Source of the DNA: Modestobacter sp.
GTDB taxonomy: Bacteria; Actinomycetota; Actinomycetes; Mycobacteriales; Geodermatophilaceae
Assembly (NCBI GenBank): GCA_025963425.1
Contig: JAOPUQ010000399.1
Coordinates: 1-6,358, forward strand
Length of the DNA stretch: 6,358 nucleotides
Direction: 5' to 3'
The notes under the pieces are model-generated. The model searched no databases and was not told the origin of the DNA. It saw only the letters and a program-made list of their open reading frames with translations. Below, piece after piece: positions 5,308-6,358 of this stretch (its first letter is position 1; each line of letters begins with the position of its first letter). Both the position numbers and the translations under genes were made by a program.

Positions 5308-6358
5308 ATGGGCGAGTTGTCGTCGAGCCTGGACGCCCTGGCGGCCGACGACCTGCACGCCATGGTGGCCCCGCGGGTGCTGGACCGGGTGGCGGAGCTC
5401 GTTCGGGCGTCCAACCGGATCGCCGCCGAGCTGACCCGCACCGTGCGGCACGCCGAGGTGACCCAGGCAGCCGAGCACGACGGGCTGGCGTCGATGCAGT
5501 CGTGGCTGCGTGGGCACGCCCGGCTCAGCCCCGGCGCGGCCGGGCAGATGGTGCGCAACGGGCGGGCGCTGGAGCAGCTGCCGGCGGTCGCGGCCGGGTT
5601 CGCCGACGGGGCGGTGACACCGGATCAGGTCGCCGTGGCGGCACCCGTGGTGGCCGTGGACAACCAGCAGGCCGCCGCCGCGCAGGGCGTCGACCTGGCC
5701 GCGGTGGACGCGGCGTTGGCCGAGGTGGCGGCCACCCAGCCGCACGCGCAGCTGGGTCGCGTCGTGGGCCACTACCTGGCCCGGCTGGACCCGGACGGGC
5801 CGGAGCCGGACCCCACCGAGGGCCGGTCGCTGACCCTGTCCCGGCACTCCGACGGGTGCCTGTCGCTCCGCGGCCAGCTCGACCCGGTGGGCGGGGAGAA
5901 GCTGCAGGCCGCGCTGGAGTCGATCGTGCAGGCCGCCCGGCCGAAGGGCGACACCCGCACCCGCGCCCAGCAGCAGGCCGACGCGCTGGTGCAACTGGCC
6001 GACAACGCCCTGGCCGCCGGGCAGCTGCCGATCTGCCGCACGGTGAAGCCGCAGCTGATCGTCACCATCGGCCTGGAGGACCTCCTCGACCCATCGACCG
6101 GCCCCGGCGCGGCGCAGACCGGGTTCGGCGCCACCCTGTCCACCGCCCGCGCCCGCTGGGCTGCCTGCGACGCCACGATCACCCGGATGGTGCTCGACCC
6201 CGACGGGATCCCGCTGGACATGGGCCGCACCAAACGCGTCGTGCCCCCGCACCTGCGCCGGGCGGTCGAGCAGCGGGACCGGCACTGCGTCTTCGCCGGC
6301 TGTCACGCCCCCACCCACTGGTGCGACGTCCATCATCAGCTCGAATGGCTCCGCGACC
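5308..6358 (+). CDS. DUF222 (13E12 repeat family) protein with HNH endonuclease motif, cut by the window edge
   Basis: This is a multicopy actinobacterial family of unknown biological role, called 13E12 repeat proteins in mycobacteria: an N-terminal DUF222 domain followed by an HNH nuclease domain. The 350 visible codons are intact. The DUF222 part spans roughly residues 25-300 and is mostly helical and alanine rich, with SMQSWLRGHARLSP (62-75) and RGQLDPVGGEKLQAAL (188-203), both typical of the family. RTKRVVPPHLRRAVEQRDRHC leads into the HNH region, with Cys327, Cys332, Cys339 and the pair His342-His343 (CDVHHQLEW). The remaining HNH residues lie past the right edge. The ATG at 5308 has GGAGG four nt upstream. 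An in-frame GTG at 5284, inside the SOS box, would add eight residues and be almost leaderless; which is used cannot be decided here. Base composition is like the neighbours. A DNA-damage response is suggested by the SOS box; nuclease activity is inferred from the motif only. Confidence 0.92.
   Translation, partial: MGELSSSLDALAADDLHAMVAPRVLDRVAELVRASNRIAAELTRTVRHAEVTQAAEHDGLASMQSWLRGHARLSPGAAGQMVRNGRALEQLPAVAAGFADGAVTPDQVAVAAPVVAVDNQQAAAAQGVDLAAVDAALAEVAATQPHAQLGRVVGHYLARLDPDGPEPDPTEGRSLTLSRHSDGCLSLRGQLDPVGGEKLQAALESIVQAARPKGDTRTRAQQQADALVQLADNALAAGQLPICRTVKPQLIVTIGLEDLLDPSTGPGAAQTGFGATLSTARARWAACDATITRMVLDPDGIPLDMGRTKRVVPPHLRRAVEQRDRHCVFAGCHAPTHWCDVHHQLEWLRD

Noticed and set aside
5028..5558. 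N-terminal extension of rluB through the intergenic region
   Set aside because: The upstream residues look like random G/C-rich translation and run into the antisense of the HNH gene; length and content with the start at 5027 fit the family.
5044..6336. A 430-codon open frame on the minus strand opposite the HNH gene
   Set aside because: The plus strand encodes a continuous DUF222/HNH protein with recognisable motifs and its own promoter and SOS box; the minus-strand translation is Gly/Arg/His/Leu-rich and matches nothing.
1..6358. CRISPR array, tRNA or rRNA gene, insertion sequence, integrase site or a new defence system
   Set aside because: No regularly spaced repeats, no tRNA-like cloverleaf, no transposase or integrase motifs and no terminal repeats were seen. 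The only nuclease-like gene belongs to the known DUF222/HNH family and has no partner gene in view.

Overview
This is high-GC DNA with strong G/C bias at third codon positions, from an actinobacterium. The xylose isomerase is the short actinobacterial type and lines up residue-for-residue with Streptomyces numbering. The first complete gene upstream on the right is a DUF222/13E12-family HNH protein behind a mycobacterial-type SOS box. A Geodermatophilaceae-like host (Blastococcus, Modestobacter, Geodermatophilus) is my best guess, but it is inference only.

Layout: six genes lie on the minus strand, read right to left: rluB (23S rRNA pseudouridine synthase), xylA (xylose isomerase), xylB (xylulokinase), aroH (AroH-class chorismate mutase), cmk (cytidylate kinase) and the first 97 codons of der (ribosome-assembly GTPase), which runs off the left edge. 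One gene, the DUF222/HNH protein, lies on the plus strand at the right end, is divergent from rluB and runs off the right edge. The coding sequences nearly fill the window. The gaps are 63 nt (rluB-xylA), 35 nt (xylA-xylB), 112 nt (xylB-aroH) and about 280 nt (rluB-HNH gene).

How the genes work together: aroH, cmk and der overlap by 4 nt at each junction (GTGA and ATGA) and look like one translationally coupled unit. In M. tuberculosis, rluB, cmk and der are direct neighbours downstream of scpA-scpB. Here a complete two-gene xylose-to-xylulose-5-phosphate cassette (xylA-xylB) sits between rluB and aroH-cmk-der. It is bounded on both sides by hairpins that could act as terminators. The HNH gene occupies the place where scpB would be expected.

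The most notable regulatory element is a perfect 16-bp LexA/SOS palindrome at 5276-5291. It lies immediately downstream of a plausible promoter for the HNH gene, and a possible alternative GTG start is embedded in the box. A second notable element is a 9-bp stem-loop in the aroH leader, just after a candidate -10 box. I found no RNA genes, CRISPR array, insertion sequence or long repeat, and no clearly undescribed multi-gene system.
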